Position numbers and translations under genes: made by a program
The notes under the pieces: model-generated
What the model saw: only the letters and a program-made list of their open reading frames with translations
Databases searched by the model: none
What the model was told of the DNA's origin: nothing
DNA from: DASXKD01 sp963734725
GTDB taxonomy: Bacteria > Actinomycetota > Actinomycetes > Streptosporangiales > Streptosporangiaceae
NCBI GenBank assembly: GCA_963734725.1
Contig: CAVTIX010000028.1
Span: 62,001 to 126,000 of the forward strand
DNA: 64,000 nucleotides
Reading direction: 5' to 3'
Part shown: positions 63,524 through 64,000 of the stretch, in pieces
How the letters are laid out: each line of letters starts with the position of its first letter
How positions within the stretch are numbered: position 1 is the first letter of the stretch

Positions 63524-64000
63524 TCAGCGGCCGGTACCGCCGCCCTCCGGCCCGGCGAAACCGGCGTCCGCCAGGGTCATCTCGATCAGCGCCGCGTGCA
63601 CGGCAAGCACCAGCGCGGCGATCTCCCGGGCGGATGTGGCCGCCCTTTCTCGTGCCCCGGGGCTGCGCTGCCGCAAGACCGGGGCCACGACCTGCTCGAT
63701 CAGGGCGGTCTCCCGCTCCACCGAAGCCCGCAGCACCCGCAGGTGCCGCGGCTGGACCCCGTACCGGCCCAGCGCCATGATCGCCTCCACGGCCTCCACG
63801 GCCTCCGCGGGATACTGCCGGCCCGACCGGCGCACCAAGCCGAACTCCTCTAGTTCCGCCAGCTCCCGCTCGTCGATGCCGGTAGCCTCGAGCACCTCCC
63901 GCCGGGACATCGGCCCGGCGGCGGGCTGGTCGGACTCCAGCTGGTCCTTAATCACCCGCAGGGGCAGGTAAAGGTCGCGCTGGGCGGTGAGGATGTACCT
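63524..64000 (-). CDS. MerR-family regulator, FtsR/Rv1828-like (5' truncated by window edge)
   Basis: The frame is open to the window edge, so the N-terminal HTH is outside. The first visible residues, RYILTAQRDLYLPLRVIKDQL, match the second half of the MerR domain of the Rv1828/FtsR group. Then REVLEATGIDERELAELEEFGLVRR forms the second winged-helix-like unit, followed by a helical C-terminal domain. In corynebacteria FtsR activates ftsZ. It is encoded just upstream of the bifunctional nuclease gene, the usual actinobacterial order. Confidence 0.87.
   Translation of the reverse strand, partial: RYILTAQRDLYLPLRVIKDQLESDQPAAGPMSRREVLEATGIDERELAELEEFGLVRRSGRQYPAEAVEAVEAIMALGRYGVQPRHLRVLRASVERETALIEQVVAPVLRQRSPGARERAATSAREIAALVLAVHAALIEMTLADAGFAGPEGGGTGR

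Overview
The window is very GC-rich with strong G/C bias at third codon positions. It carries hallmark actinobacterial genes (rbpA, whiA, a WhiB-like gene, an Lsr2-like gene, opcA, acVLRF1, an FtsR-type MerR gene). The order suf, tkt-tal-pgi-zwf-opcA-pgl, uvrC-rapZ-yvcK-whiA-gap-pgk-tpiA-secG-rbpA is the one known from Streptomyces and other filamentous actinomycetes. I read it as chromosomal core DNA of a Streptosporangiales- or Streptomycetales-like actinomycete; the genus cannot be fixed from the sequence alone.

Layout. 1-4.9 kb: the 3' end of an MBL hydrolase, then echA, a small HTH protein, an ABC-F ATPase, rraA and acVLRF1. 4.9-6.8 kb: an ECF sigma factor with an anti-sigma-like partner that carries a frameshift. 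6.8-13.5 kb: a complete minus-strand SUF operon, sufR-sufB-sufD-Rieske-sufC-sufS-sufU-sufT. 13.7-16.3 kb: a DUF4190-like membrane protein and an EamA transporter. 16.3-23.1 kb: a polyamine/amine catabolism cluster of Puu type (FadR regulator, permease, glutamine-synthetase-like ligase, aldehyde dehydrogenase, SDR, gamma-glutamyl-GABA hydrolase). 23.1-28.3 kb: a two-gene ABC exporter, an RhtA-like exporter, heme A synthase ctaA, and a convergent PrsW protease. 28.4-36.8 kb: the pentose-phosphate block tkt-tal-pgi-zwf-opcA-pgl. 36.8-41.6 kb is the most irregular part: acetate transporter, MscS remnant, Lsr2-like gene, low-complexity repeat protein, WhiB-like gene, a 41-residue cysteine-rich ORF, and cysH behind tandem palindromic repeats. 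41.6-48.9 kb: aidB, glgX, a RibD-like reductase, ligC and glutamate decarboxylase. 48.9-57.7 kb: rbpA, secG and the triose-phosphate genes with whiA-yvcK-rapZ-uvrC. 57.7-64 kb: gcvP under a glycine riboswitch, an orphan ABC-2 permease, a MerR regulator, a bifunctional nuclease and a truncated ftsR-like gene.

Four otherwise sound genes (anti-sigma-like, sufR, pgi and probably the first EamA gene) each need one base added or removed to read through. Three of the four changes fall in short G/C runs. Base-calling error is the simplest reading, especially for pgi and sufR. A fifth break, in the mscS remnant, looks like true decay because both ends of that gene are also missing.

I found no CRISPR array, transposase, complete tRNA or biosynthetic gene cluster. 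The least explained signals are a dispersed GC-rich hairpin repeat family, some copies with GNRA-type loops; the tandem palindromes upstream of cysH with the adjacent cysteine-rich micro-ORF; the repeat-rich protein divergent from the WhiB-like gene; and the Puu-type cluster, whose last gene overlaps the ABC exporter.
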